Source: Paulinella micropora (lineage: Eukaryota; Cercozoa; Imbricatea; Euglyphida; Paulinellidae). From it: a DNA stretch of 64,000 nucleotides. Made by a program: the position numbers and the translations under genes. How positions within the stretch are numbered: position 1 is the stretch's first letter; each line of letters starts with the position of its first letter. Below, piece by piece: positions 40,257-51,579 of this stretch. The notes under the pieces are model-generated. The model was not told the origin of the DNA. It did no database searches and was given only the letters and a program-made list of their open reading frames with translations. The stretch is taken from the NCBI GenBank assembly GCA_019918135.1, contig WBZZ01004570.1, positions 195,001-259,000 of the forward strand, in the 5' to 3' direction.

Positions 40257-41480
40257 ATGGTGTGCGCATCGCACCCGGAAATGGGGCTCGGGCTTTGCTC
40301 GAACGCGGGAGTTTGCGAGAATGGGATCTGCATCTGTGATGTTGGTTGGAACCGAGCCGCGCCGATCGCTTACCCAGCTCCAGGAACAAACTGTACAGAG
40401 CATACGCTGACGCTTTTGCTTTGCAACATTTTTTTTCTGTTCAGTGGCATAGTTCATCTGATGTTCTGTGCATTGGAGCTCGCTCACCACCAGCGCATCA
40501 AGCGTGCGCGTAACAAGAGGACACGCACTTCAACGCACAGCTCTTGGAAGCCGGCCTTCTTCCGCCTGCCCGAGCAAGCGAGATTCATCAAAAAAAGTCG
40601 CATATCTACCATCTATGTCTGGGGGATAAGCTACGCGCTATGCTCCATCATTTTGCCGACGATTCACTTCATCGACCCTGCGCTACAGGGGCACGGCGTA
40701 AGGGAGGTAGCCTTGTTTTTTTGGGGCTTAGCGTGTTGTTCAGCTTTCATGCAAGCTCTCAACATTGTTCGGAACGTTCTCGTTCTCTTGGGAGCGATGT
40801 CGGTATGGGGCAAGGAAAGTAAGATGGCGTTGTCTCTGATAAAGAAAGCTAAACGGGTTCTGATCCCTGCAGCTTGGATTACTTACTCGACCCTTCTGCC
40901 ACCTATTGTCCTCATGTTTCGTCCTGGCGAGGCTTGGGCCTTTATTTGGTGGTGTCTCAACGGGGTGCTGCTTTGCTGGCTGTATGGAGGGCTGTTCGTT
41001 GCGGTCGGTGTCAAAGTTCGAAGGCTGCTCTCGCAAGTCATGCACACGACCCCAGTAACCTCCAATGCCGCCTCGCTCCAGCGCGTCCACCGCAACTTTA
41101 CACGCATGATCTGGATCGCTGGTTTGTCTGGTTTTGCCTTGGGAGCCTTCTATGCTGTGCCCGCCGTGTGGGACTTTCCACGCGCGCGAGCTTCCTACCT
41201 AATTGCAGTGTCACTTGGCTTGGCGAACCTGATGTTAATGCTGGTTATGTGGTTTGGCTTTGGACAGGCCATTCACAACAGAAGCTATCGTGCCACCTCC
41301 AACAAGCCCGGCGGTGACCAAGGGACGCTCCTACGCGGCCATACCGCAGACGTCAGCAGTAACAAAGGTGACATGAGTCATGCGAGGCCTGAGCCGCGGA
41401 GTGTGATGCTTGCCGTGGATAGACACTCACAAGGGGGGCCTGAGGGGGCTAGTTTTGTCGATCTCACAAGGGGGAAGTGA
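40257..41480 (+). CDS. EGF-like, seven-pass membrane protein (probably partial at 5' end)
   Basis: Open frame with first ATG at 40257 (407 codons); the frame is open upstream to about 40170 without an earlier ATG. It starts with an EGF-like module with six Cys in order (CASHPEM, LCSNAGVCENGICICDVGW, then GTNC). Seven hydrophobic segments follow: about LLLCNIFFLFSGIVHLMF, IYVWGISYALCSIILPTI, a long FFWGLACCSAFMQ segment, ITYSTLLPPIVLMF, FIWWCLNGVLLCWLYGG, IWIAGLSGFALGAFYAV and AVSLGLANLMLMLVMW. A polar tail closes it. An extracellular EGF module needs a signal peptide, and none is seen, so an upstream exon is likely missing; an AG at 40254-40255 could be the acceptor. This is receptor-like by topology, but I do not recognise a family and assign no function. 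Confidence 0.65.
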   Translation: MVCASHPEMGLGLCSNAGVCENGICICDVGWNRAAPIAYPAPGTNCTEHTLTLLLCNIFFLFSGIVHLMFCALELAHHQRIKRARNKRTRTSTHSSWKPAFFRLPEQARFIKKSRISTIYVWGISYALCSIILPTIHFIDPALQGHGVREVALFFWGLACCSAFMQALNIVRNVLVLLGAMSVWGKESKMALSLIKKAKRVLIPAAWITYSTLLPPIVLMFRPGEAWAFIWWCLNGVLLCWLYGGLFVAVGVKVRRLLSQVMHTTPVTSNAASLQRVHRNFTRMIWIAGLSGFALGAFYAVPAVWDFPRARASYLIAVSLGLANLMLMLVMWFGFGQAIHNRSYRATSNKPGGDQGTLLRGHTADVSSNKGDMSHARPEPRSVMLAVDRHSQGGPEGASFVDLTRGK

Positions 41481-42519
41481 GGAGGGTGGGCTTGTGTCGA
41501 TCTCACAAGATGGACCTGAGTGTTGACAACTCAAATGCCAGGTTCGAGAACTCAACATCTGTTTCTAACAGCCAAAGGACAAGAAGCGTCTCCTTGATGA
41601 CTGTTTAGAACACTCAACATCAGAGGTAGGCAACTACGTGGCGTCAGTTAAGAGTAAAATGGAGTGACAGAATCTCTGTTTTTCCCCGCTTGTCATTGGT
41701 GCTTTGTTTCCCTGTGATGCTATGTATGCAGGTGTGAATGACATCAAATGCACAGAAGTGCAGGAAAATGAAAGAGACACGAAAAAGGAAAGAGATTTGG
41801 AAATAGAAGACTCAGGAGCAAAACTATTACACTCATACAGAACAGACAACCAACAGAAATTCAAAGACTGGAGAAAACAGGAGAAAGACAGAGGATAGGC
41901 AACAAGAAAACAACCACAGCCCGAAGACTCTCATGCCTAGAACTTTCAAGTTTTAACCCTTTCTTGATTTTAGCTCTTCGTTTTAGTATAACTGAGTGAT
42001 AGCAGTATGTTACATATTAATATGGTGTGATGTGGCTAGTGCGTGTTTCTTCGAACATAGTCTTTACCTTATTAATACTATCCATTTAAAACATTTATTC
42101 TTTTTTTTTACGCAAACACTTCTAATATTATAATACTTGCCACTAGTAGGAATAAGTGGGAAGTGTGAGATTAAAATAGAAGTGGTACCAAGATGTAAAA
42201 GTGGCAAATGAAGCTCAAAAAAAGAAAGAAAAAAAATCTTCCCTGGACTGCCACTCATCGTGGACAATTGGTAATTAGACCCCTCCTCAGTAGTAGTACC
42301 TACTGTAAGTTATTAGTAGTTATTAATTAAGTACCTTTTTCGTACCGTAGGCTGTGCTGGTACTGGTGGCACTAGTTTTTACCATTACCTTTTCGACCCT
42401 TATCACTGCCATGTATTGTAAGTCTTGACTAGCCTCCTATGAGGAAATTACCAACCGGCATTCAATTGAATACACACACTGCTATCAATTGATCTCAAAA
42501 TACTTCAAGGGCCGAGATC
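41481..42519. other. Intergenic region after the membrane protein gene
   Basis: Three imperfect copies of GTCGATCTCACAAG span the end of the gene (about 41420-41515). Beyond 41900 the DNA is AT-rich, with no repeat family shared with the rest of the window and no convincing gene. 3' UTR and spacer are likely. Confidence 0.5.
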
Positions 42520-42524
42520 AGGAG
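42520..42524. repeat. Target-site duplication, left (AGGAG)
   Basis: AGGAG directly before the 5' LTR; repeated at 45654-45658 directly after the 3' LTR. Confidence 0.8.
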
Positions 42525-42815
42525 CTTAGGAAGTGGGAGAGTAATTAGTCATAGCGGTCCTTAATATTAATACTAATTACTAGTCATATTGACATTTCTG
42601 GTACTGGTGGCTACCTTTTTAGGTATTACCTATTTCAGTCATATCATTACCACTGAGTAAGAACGTTACTGTCCTTTTTGATTTCTGTGGCGGGATCGTG
42701 TCTGATGGATCAGAATCATTGAATAAGTAAATATTCGAACTGGTATACTGGGGGACTTACTGGGGGACGCCCTAGTTCGATCCTGAGCCACTACAACCGG
42801 TCCAGATTCCTTAAG
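42525..42815 (+). repeat. 5' LTR of gag-only element
   Basis: 291 bp, ends CTTAGGAA and TTCCTTAAG (imperfect inverted ends). It matches 45376-45653 apart from substitutions and a 12-base duplication (GGGGGACTTACT) near 42750. Confidence 0.9.
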
Positions 42816-43222
42816 GGTTATGAAGCCTTGAGCGTGAACACGCTGAAGCGCAAACCACAAAGAGAAGCCAGCTGGATTCAAGACCCTTCAGGCCAGAAGG
42901 GCAACCGCGGGATAGATAGTGCCTCACCTTAAGTGGCACAGAACAGGTGCCATCTGGGCGATCTGGGGCTCGGGAAAAGGGATTGACTGGGAAAAGGGAA
43001 AAAGGGAGGGATCGTGGACGACGTCGGTGGCCACTGCAGCACCGAGGACTCTCTACAAAGGGGAAAAGGGAAGGGAGTGCTGGCAAGCACAAACCAAAGG
43101 GGACTCTTGAAAGGGGGAGGCTTAGACGGAGGCGTCAACAATGACATTGCAGCTGCTCCAGACATGTCCTTCTCGCTTGAAGAGGAAAGGTATCAACTCA
43201 CAATCGTGCAACGAAGTGAAAT

Positions 43223-45161
43223 GTGAGAAAAGGGGAAAGTAATGAAGAAGCATACGATGGGAAAAAGCAATTCAAAGAATGGAGAAGAGCTGTGTTGTTG
43301 AGACTAGGGGAGAAAGGTTTAGAGGGAGCACTCAAACCTGTAAATGAACATTATCGCATGGTCCATGAAGACCACGTTACAGCCTTGCAGTCAAAAGGGA
43401 AGGATGTGCCTAAATATATGTGGATGTGGGAGAAGTTGTATGGGGATGGGGAAAAAGAAAAAGAGAATGAGGAAGAGGAGAGTGTGAGGGAGGTGACGAG
43501 AAAAGAAAGGGAGGAGACAGAAGTGAGATCACCATTAACCATGAAGCAAAGCACACCAAGCATTGCTGATAAGAGGACGAGCACGAGACTGAAAGAGGCT
43601 GTGGAAAGACTGAGGAAGGCAAGTGAGGTGAGGGAGTGTATGTTAGCTTCACCCGCAGCACAAGAATCAGTTGAGACTGAAGAAAAGGCAGACCAGGAGA
43701 GAGCTATCACTAAGAAAGAGAAGTTAGAGAGGTAGGAGAACAATAAGATGGCTCATAGATATGAAGGGAGTGTGAAGGCAAAGGGGGTGACGAAGCAAAG
43801 GAAGAGAGCGTTTTTGTTTGTGTATGGGAGATTGACGGGTAAGGCGAGGAGAAGTGTGAGTGACTTGGTGAGGGATGATTCTCCTGACTTTGGGCAAAAT
43901 GTGAATGAGATATGGGATGGATTGGTGCAGAGGTTTGGGGAGGTGAGTGCAGAGGATGTGCAGGATAGGGTGACTGCGTTGCGTAAATGGAAGCTTAGTG
44001 GAGGAGTTAGAGATGAAGGGGCATGGAACCAATGACCTCACATACGAAACGATCATAACGAGAGCTTTGAAAGACCCTTGTTACGCTCCTGAAAGCGTGA
44101 GAACAGATTGGAGTACCTGGTTGAGTACCCTTTCAGTCGGTAAGAAGCAACACAAGTGGACTTTCGAACACTGGTGGGGGGAGGTTCAAGAGAAAGCTCT
44201 AGACATAGATAGGACCAAGGAGAGGGCGAGGAGGGAAGGGAAGGGAGAAGGAAAGAAGAAAGAAGGAGGGCCAATTGCTTATGCTGCTAATGCAAGTATT
44301 GAGAAGGTGTGTGTGTTCTTTCAGAGTGCGAGAGGGTGCTTGAAAGGGAAGGCATGCAACTTTAAGCAGTGACATAGAGGGAGTCATGCATGGGGAAAAT
44401 TTTGTCTTTGAGAGGACAGGGGGTGCAAGTATGGGGATAAGTGTAAGTTCAAGCACACAGAAGAAGAAGGGAAGAAAAGAAAGAAGAAAGAAGAGACGAA
44501 GACTTGCTTTAACTGTCGAGAGAAAGGGCATGTTTGCTGCTGAGTGTACGAAGGAGTGTGCGAAGTGCGGGGGATATCATCCTATGACCAATTGTAAGAT
44601 GATAGAAGGAGAGGGGAGGAAGAAAGCGAAAGAAAGAGGGAAGGATGAAAGCTCTAGTGACTCGGAGGGAGAAGAAGGAGTGAAGACGAAGGAGAAAAAG
44701 AAGAAGAAGGACATAAGTAAGGCGATGAGCTTGCTGAACAAGAGGATGGGCTGAGTGCCCTGAAGAAGATGCCAGGAGCAGACAGTGAGAGTGAGAGTGA
44801 GGAGGAGAGGCCAGGGAAGGCCTACATGCTAAAAGGCGTTGGTACGGCGGTGAAGAAGGAGTTGGAGGAGGAGTTCGCCATTAACATGAAGGCGGCACAG
44901 CGGTTCTGCGAACAACTATTGGACCCATCGGACTCGGACGAGGACGAGATGGAGAAGGAGAAAGGAGGGGAAGTCAACAAGGGGCTCGGATGGGCGAAAG
45001 AGGAAAAGCCGATTAAAGAGGCGGGGGTCGGCGTGCGGCTGGGGAAAGAAGAAGCAAACCGGAAGGCGGGGGCGATAACAACGACCGCGCGATCGGCCCG
45101 CATTCCTGCTCGTTGGCTCCGGGAGGGCCGTCTCAACGCGCGGGCATCGGGTGATTTGTAA
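43223..45161 (+). pseudogene. Gag of the gag-only element (frame-broken)
   Basis: Read in several consecutive frames (43223-43735, 43748-44035, 43998-44372, 44386-44754, 44769-45161). N-terminal: FKEWRRAVLLRLGEKGLEGA. Middle: a capsid-type segment with GRLTGKARRSVSDLVRDDSP and IWDGLVQRFGEVSAEDVQD. Then two CCCH-type fingers: CVFFQSARGCLKGKACNFKQ, with Gln where His is expected, and, in another frame, GCKYGDKCKFKH. Two zinc knuckles follow: CFNCREKGH, then CAKCGGYHPMTNC across a frame break. The C-terminal part is acidic and ends in ARIPARWLREGRL. The protein would form particles and bind RNA (family knowledge). This copy is disabled by stops and frameshifts. Confidence 0.7.
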
Positions 45162-45375
45162 GGCTTGGTAGGCTTATTAATCGTGGCAGAGTATTAAGTT
45201 CGGGGGAGATCAAGAAGTTGGCGTGACAGTCTAGTGACTTAGCCGCGGCGTGACGCGGGTTTAGGTCGGAGGTGGCGGCTCGTCATCTTCTGTTTTGAGA
45301 AAATGATAGTATTATCTGTCAAAGTAATCGTTTTAATTTTGTTCATTGCGGGTCTTCATTCCTAATTAGGGGGAG

Positions 45376-45653
45376 CTTAGGAAGTGGGAGAGTAATTAGT
45401 CATAGCGGCCCTTAATATTAATACTAATTACTAGTCATATTAATATTTCTGGTACTGGTGGCTACCTTTTTAGGTATTACCTATTTCAGTCATATCATTA
45501 CCACTGAGTACGAACGTTACTGTCCTTTTTGATTTCTGTGGCGGGATCGTGTCTGTTGATCAGAATCATTGAATAAGTAAATATTTGAACTGGTATACTG
45601 GGGGACGCCCTAGTTCGATCCTGAGCCACTACAACCGGTCCAGATTCCTTAAG
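45376..45653 (+). repeat. 3' LTR of gag-only element
   Basis: 278 bp, matching the 5' LTR. The AGGGGGAG polypurine tract lies immediately upstream (45368-45375). Confidence 0.9.
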
Positions 45654-45658
45654 AGGAG
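45654..45658. repeat. Target-site duplication, right (AGGAG)
   Basis: Second copy of AGGAG, defining the insertion. Confidence 0.8.
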
Positions 45659-45678
45659 ACGTACCAAGAAGACGCTGG

Positions 45679-46251
45679 GTTGGTTAATTCCAGTTTATTT
45701 ACTACTCTTACTTGACAGACTACTTGTCACGAGTCCCTTGCGAAACCGTTCAATGCAAATTCTGAGAACTAACGAGAATATTTCAAGTGAAATCACGAGT
45801 TGCGTAGCCGGGTTGAGTTGTTCAAGTCAGAGTCTGGAAAAAATAAAGTAAAAACATATGTAATTTCATCGCCCTATGAGGTTCATTAGTGTCGGCTTTG
45901 CCATTCTAGTCGATGATTAGGTATAAACTGGTCACTCACGGACCTTACCCTACCTTTCACTTGCGGTTTGCCGGGAGACTTCGTTAAAAGCCAGGTTGCT
46001 CACAGCCACTTTAATCCGAAGACATAAACGCAGAACTGAACTGCAAGAGAGCTAACTAGTCTAAGTGCGTGACTAACAGTAACTGACTCTCAATGATATG
46101 GTCCGGTGCACAATGGTAGAAACGTAACGTGCACAATTGACTTGGATTATCCATTACCGTTACTCCTAATTATGACTTAGTAAAATATTACCGCGCATAG
46201 AAATCAATCATAACTACGACTTAAACAGTGACTCGAAGTTACCTGTCCAAC
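45679..46251 (-). repeat. Candidate 3' LTR of the copia-type element
   Basis: On the minus strand a purine tract AAAGGGGAG (46261-46253) is followed by CGTTGGACAG, and about 573 bp later the sequence ends TTAACCAAC. So the segment has GTTGG/CCAAC inverted ends behind a polypurine tract, as copia-type LTRs do. The partner LTR is not in the window, so this cannot be confirmed by comparison. Confidence 0.55.
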
Positions 46252-46912
46252 GCTCCCCTTTAATTCAATGTCAATTGTCCTGTTGTATAACTTCACAATA
46301 ATCGTGTTAGACTTGGTGACCTTAATATCCAATACATACTACATTTACGCGACTCAAAACGTAGAGAGTCAAAATCGTAGATCCACACGAATCATCAATT
46401 CTTCGCTGTGAAAGCATCTCGATCCAATGCTGGTCGATTAAAGTGACGTAAAATGGCTCCTTCGAAAATGACAATACTCGTACTTACAAGTAAAAGTAAT
46501 AATCACCACTGATTATGTAATAGCAATACAAAGTTGCCTTTCGCGTGTAAATCGCAACAAAACTGTTAACTCATTAAGTCCTCTAATAGCTAATAATATC
46601 ACGATTGTAGTCACGAGTCTCGATTCGACTTGACTCGGCGATGAAGTCGTTGTAGTTGTCGTCCGACTTCCATGTCTGACTCCTCCATCGTCTTCCGATT
46701 TCCATCATATCCCGCTCTTGCCGCATACGATCGATGGTGACGTCATGTCACGCGCCTCGTTCACGCTCGAGTTAAAGTCTACGGGATTATTCGTCTCGCC
46801 TCAAACGAACACTTATATAGAGACATCGCCTGCAAAGAAAAGACTCACACTCACACAAAAGAACATCATGAGTGAACTCAGCGGAAATTTGCGGATTTTC
46901 CGTAAAGAAGAC
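46252..46912 (-). other. Untranslated stretch of the copia-type element
   Basis: About 660 bp between the RNase H stop codon and the polypurine tract. No open frame of note. Confidence 0.55.
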
Positions 46913-47566
46913 TTATGGTTCAAGAGTGATCATGAATTTACTAACCAAGTACTCAAATTGGTCTTTAGGTACATATTTAGTTAATACATCTGCTATCTGC
47001 TTCTTAGTTCCTACTTTTACAAACCTTACTTCTTTATCACGTTGTGCATGATGCATGAAATGTAGTTCAAGTGGTAGATGTTTAGTGCGTGACCCTGACA
47101 TTCCTCTCTCTGCTGCTAAAATAGTTTGTGCGTTGTCCTCAAATAATTCTAATGGGCTTTTCTGTGCTACTCCTAACTCCTCCGCTATATGTCTAACTGC
47201 TAACCCTTCACGAATACAATCTACTGCTGCGAAGATTTCCGCATCATTCGAGCTTAATGCAATCCGTGATTGTCGTTTCGATAACCATGCAATTGGGTCA
47301 CCTCCCCACAGAACTATATACCCTGTACGAGACTTTCCTGTCTTTTTGCATACTTTATGCGCCGCGTCAGGCCATAGAGTAATTCCGGGATATGTCCTTG
47401 CCTCTTGCGATGATTTCGGCCCGTGAAATGCAATACCGCGAAATGAATTCACTAAGTACCGAAAAGTTCGTCCCAACATTGCATAAGTCACTCCGACGTC
47501 AACAGTCTGCATAATGCTAGCTGCATTCAAAGCTTGGTCTGCATCTGGTCTAGTCATCTTAGTCAA
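46913..47566 (-). pseudogene. Copia-type RNase H
   Basis: C-terminal domain of the Pol polyprotein, which removes RNA from the RNA-DNA hybrid. It shows LWPDAAHKV (first Asp), IALSSNDAEIFAAVDC (Glu), LFEDNAQTILAAE (Asp), SRTKHLPLELHFMHH and QIADVLTKYVPKDQF, the usual copia ending. Upstream, TRPDADQALNAASI is the link from reverse transcriptase. The domain itself is uninterrupted, but it is out of frame with the preceding part. Confidence 0.85.
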
Positions 47567-47801
47567 AAATAGTAACTTTCCAACTAAAAGCTAGGAATGG
47601 AATGCTTCCTAAGTGCACTAGATTCTGACATAGGTTCTGGCTCCTGTTCTGCGCTAGCCGTGCTTAGCGGGCGTGCGTCTGCATATCCTACGTCTTTCAA
47701 GATCTGTTTCTGATATCTCGTCTGATGTAGTAAAATGCGACCTCCTTCCTGTTCTATTTCTATACCCTTAAACTCTTGGCTACTCCTAATCGTTTTAGGG
47801 G

Positions 47802-48356
47802 CTAGAACTTTTCTAGTTGGCTTGCAAACTTATCATACGCGCGTTCGTTAGGCGCCGAAAAGATTAGATCATCTACATGAAATATGCCAATGATTGTATC
47901 TCTTATGGGCTTGTCTTTCTCAACGAACATACATAGATCTGCGTCTAGCAATCGAAATCCTAACTCCTCTAACTTTGGGGCCAAGATCTCATACCAACGT
48001 CTGCCTGCTTGTGGGGCACCATACAGAGCTCCATCTATCCTTAATATCATGCCATCATGACCTTCCCTGTCTAAACCATATGGGGCGTATGTGTAAACAG
48101 GATCGTTCATTCTAGCATTCAAGTAAGCATTTTTGAAGTCTATACCATACAACTTGTGACCATGCCAAGCAGCTATCTTAGCTAAGAAAAGTAGTGATCG
48201 ATGAGCTGCACAAGGTACAAATAGCTGATCTGGATTATAGCTGACTCCTGGTTCTAGCATATCTCCTCTCAAAGCTAATCGTGACTTGACAAACTTTCGT
48301 CCTTTATCATCAAGCTTGACTTTATGTACCCATGTCAATCTTACTATCTTCGACAC
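47802..48356 (-). pseudogene. Copia-type reverse transcriptase
   Basis: Contains TWVHKVKLDDKGRKFVKSRL, YGIDFKNAYLNARMNDPVY (first catalytic Asp), DGALYGAPQAGRRWYE and GIFHVDDLIFSAP (the VDD box), all typical of copia Pol. The sequence between 47801 and 47567 continues in shifted frames with stops. Confidence 0.85.
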
Positions 48357-49035
48357 TCCCTTCTCTTTTGCTTCCTTGGGGCTTACCCAGGGTGTTAAAA
48401 GACTTAAGAGCCTCTATCTCTTTATCCATGCCTTCTTTCAACTCCTTTGCTGTTAGCCCTTCGTCGACTATCTCTTTTGGCACACGTAGTGTGAGGTAGA
48501 GTAAAACTTCACTACTATCCTCTCCTAGTATGCTTTCCTCAGACGATCTGGCGTCTTCTAGTTCACCGGGTGGATGGATTGGGTCTACTTTATACTTCTT
48601 GATTTCACTGTCTAACATCTTGTCAACTAGTCCGTCATCAAAAGATACAAAGTGACTTGGCTTGGGCTGTTTGCGAACTTTGAGTCTATCACCTTTTTCG
48701 CATGGTTTCAAAACTTTACCGGTTCGTTTAGCTTCGTGCCAACTGTCTCCACACTCTTCCTTTGCCCATAGTTCACCAAAAGCTACCGCTGGTACAACTG
48801 CCTTGACACTTTCTAATGAGGTATCTTCCTTGACTACCTTTTTAGTTGTGACTGGTTGTGTCCGGCGTTGCTATCGTCCGTTCCTTTCTTTCTCGTTTCC
48901 CTCTCACTATGTTAGCTGTCGTGATTCTGTCACTCTGCGCCCACATGAGGCCCTTGTTTGGCGCTTCTCCTTCCCTATATCTCCGGCTTGGGTGACTAGC
49001 TGAAGGGTCCTGCGCACTAAGCGATTCGATGGGTG
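48322..49035 (-). pseudogene. Copia-type Pol, integrase to reverse transcriptase linker
   Basis: 48711-48322 is a charged linker with EGMDKEIEALKSFNTLGKP, corresponding to the stretch before the reverse transcriptase where copia proteins usually carry an EA(I)xxEw-type motif. A frameshift separates it from the reverse transcriptase. 48712-49035 is coding-like but broken. Confidence 0.6.
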
Positions 49036-49845
49036 TTACCCCGTCGTCCTGATCAACAACTTGGCTTTTGTTAGAGTCAATGGGAAGACTGGAAATTCAA
49101 TCTGGACCAGTGTCGTCCTCAACTGCATGTTTTTCCTCATGCTCTTCTGACTCCCCCTGAACTTTATGTTCCGGTTCTGTCTCCGTTTGCTCAAGCTGCT
49201 CTGCATTGCTGCTCTCCCCTTCAGATTCGTCGTCCCATTGTACTCCTCTGGTGGGTGTGCATCTTTTCCAACTACATAGGGGTTGAAACACACGTTATGT
49301 ACGTTCGATATGACCTTGCGGCCATCCCAAACCCTGTAAAGCTCTTTGAAAACATCGTATCCCAAGAGCATTACACGTTTTCCCCTATAGTTTCCTTTGC
49401 CAACTTGCTTGCCGACATACATTACTCCCATACATCCTATTGGTTTCAGTTGCCGAATGGCCGGTTTGTAACCCAAACACTGCTCAAAGGGTGAAATCCC
49501 TTGACGTGGTCCGGTTGTGGCTGGCAATATGTTGTGTAGTGTGGTAGCGGTGTATTCCATCTCTGCCCAAAACTTAAGCGGAAGGTTAGCTTCATATCGC
49601 ATAGCCCTAGCTGGCCCTGCAGTTATGTCATTAACTTTTTCAGCTATCGGATTTCCGTCTTTGTCTCCTGGTGCTGAAACTTTCCAAATAAATTGTAATG
49701 GCTTCCACCATTCGATTACTTCCACGGTGGCAACGAATTCTTTGTCACATGTACACGTGACAAGTTTGACCTTCCTACCGGTCTGTCGTTCAAACCACGC
49801 TACTGCCTGCTTAAGACACTCTACAAACTCGTTCTTGTGTCTCAA
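49036..49845 (-). pseudogene. Copia-type integrase catalytic and C-terminal part
   Basis: Includes CDKEFVATVEVIEWW (Asp position; the usual N-G after Asp is absent), AEKVNDITAGPARAM (Glu position), LPLKFWAEMEYTATTLHNILP and SPFEQCLGYKPAIRQLKPIG with GKRVMLLGYD, the standard copia integrase tail. The altered DKEF box suggests a decayed or unusual active site. Confidence 0.8.
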
Positions 49846-49884
49846 GTAAAAGTCTAAGATATAACCAGAAAAATCGTCTGTAAT

Positions 49885-50196
49885 TCAAAACTTGTAGTAC
49901 TTGCCATTGATGGACATTACTGCCCATGGTCCGGCTGTATCTACGTGCAAAATCCCACTCGCATAACTAGCTCTCCTAATCCTATTCTTCTTAAATCTGG
50001 GCAATTCTTTAGCCTTACCCATCATACAAGCTTCACAATATCTAACTAAATCCTCATTGCCGACAACTTTGCGGCCCAGTGCCTTGCCTAATGCATAGGT
50101 CTTCTTTATAGCCTTATGCCCGCTGCACTGATGCATGACGTAAATATCTACAGGCTTCTTATTTGCATTCTTCTCAGGATACATAGCATATAACAC
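49885..50196 (-). pseudogene. Copia-type zinc-binding (HHCC) segment and integrase start
   Basis: VMHQCSGHKAIKK and YCEACMMGKAKELP give the His-His-Cys-Cys zinc-binding module. ASGILHVDTAGPW follows with the first catalytic Asp of the integrase core. Confidence 0.8.
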
Positions 50197-50379
50197 ACAT
50201 CCCTTACTCTCTCTATTCTCGCAAAGTTTTGCTATTTCATTCTTATTCTCTCTCTCCTTGGGGGTTCCCTCCCATTTACCCCGCCTTTGATTTCTTTACC
50301 TTGATCTTGGGCTCAAATCTTTTGTTTATGTCAAGAGGTTCGTCATATTCCGTGTCCCACCGGTACAGCATTCCCGGGG

Positions 50380-50739
50380 TCATTTTCCCTTCACTCTTAT
50401 GGAGTGCTTTAGAATAAGCAACTGACCGTTCTGGTGAATAACAGATCTGTGGTAAAAGTGATCCATGCTGCCGGTTGAAACTATACTCACTGGCACTCTT
50501 GGGTCGTACAACATCTCTTTCTTTACCATCACGGGTTTTCCTGTCCCATCTACATGGGTCAATCTTGCTTCTCCCTTCTGGTTCACTACACTTTCTCCGT
50601 TTCCAGTGATCAGACTGACTGGGGCAATATCAGAAAGGTTGCTTAATATAGCCGTCGTGCAAGCTATGTCTCGTGACGATCCACCGTCCTGCACTATCAT
50701 CCTCTCTTTCTTGCTTTTTCCCTTACCTTCTGCTACCAT
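50380..50739 (-). pseudogene. Copia-type protease
   Basis: MIVQDGGSSRDIACTTAI fits the copia retropepsin entry motif (Asp-Ser-Gly-Ala-Ser-like; here Asp-Gly-Gly-Ser-Ser). It is followed by a VSLITGNGESVV strand and YDPRVPVSIVSTGSM, the usual end of the domain. Function is uncertain because of the changed motif. Confidence 0.65.
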
Positions 50740-51579
50740 CAGGTTGTGCTCGATATCTTCCGTGTTCTCCTTTTCTTTCTCTTTCTCTTTCTTGCTCAGC
50801 TCTCTTTCTTTCCTTCGCTTCGTTCTCAGCTCTCTCTTCGTTGTATCGCTCCTCGTACATCCAGTCGTATTCGTCCCTCGCTTCTTTGTAATCCCTGTAT
50901 GGAATTGGAAGGGATCTCTCTATTCTCATCTCTTCAGAATCCCTAGAGTCCTCTGTGTTTCCGGGGTCTTCATCTTCTTCTTCTGACGCTCCGTCTATTT
51001 CTCTTCTCTTCGCACCAAATGCTGCCTTCTTCCTAGCAGCGGCTGTCTTTGGTGTAAAGAATAAGTGTGCGTCTTCTGAGTGTAACCTGCGTAAATACGC
51101 ACTCAAAGATCCCTCTGCCACTACCTCGTTGTGAATCTGGGTTAAGTGAGGCACAGATTCCACTAACTGCTCTGCAAAAGCAATTTTGTGGTTGCATGCT
51201 AGGTCTATGATACCATAATCCATTACGGATAGCATTTCCGTGTAGAACTCACTGTACTTGCCGTTCGGTTCGTAACATAACCCATCTTTCACAGTTAGGT
51301 CTTTCAATCCATTCGACATCACAAACAACAAACGCTCTAATTCCATCTTATAGTGGAGTCGGGCAAGTTGTGCTGTGGAATGGGTGTTGTTTGTGTCTCC
51401 TGTCTCTCCTCGTCTACTCTATCTACTGGGGACGGACCTTTTGAGGGTTGCGATGGGGGCCATGCCTTACCTTCTGCCCTTGTCCCCTGTCGCACAGACA
51501 CTATACTTGCAGCTTCAATCTCTGCCTTAACCTCCCCGGCCCGCGCTTGAACATTTGCCATATCAGCACAGTCAGCCAT
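50723..51579 (-). pseudogene. Copia-type Gag-like region
   Basis: 50723-51346 is a 207-codon frame with DYGIIDLACNHKIAFAEQL and SLSAYLRRLHSEDAHLFF, then a charged Glu/Arg-rich tail. 51337-51579 overlaps it in another frame. No CCHC knuckle is visible. Position before the protease suggests Gag. Confidence 0.5.

Larger units (their letters stand above)
42525..45653 (+). mobile_element. Gag-only LTR retrotransposon, complete with target duplication
   Basis: 3.1-kb element with matching LTRs and AGGAG duplications. It encodes a Gag-like protein only; no protease, integrase, reverse transcriptase or RNase H motif lies between the LTRs. A candidate primer binding site, GGTTATGAAGCC, follows the 5' LTR, and a polypurine tract, AGGGGGAG, precedes the 3' LTR. 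It must depend on enzymes from another element. It resembles TR-GAG-type non-autonomous elements described in plants, but the LTR ends are unusual. Confidence 0.85.
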
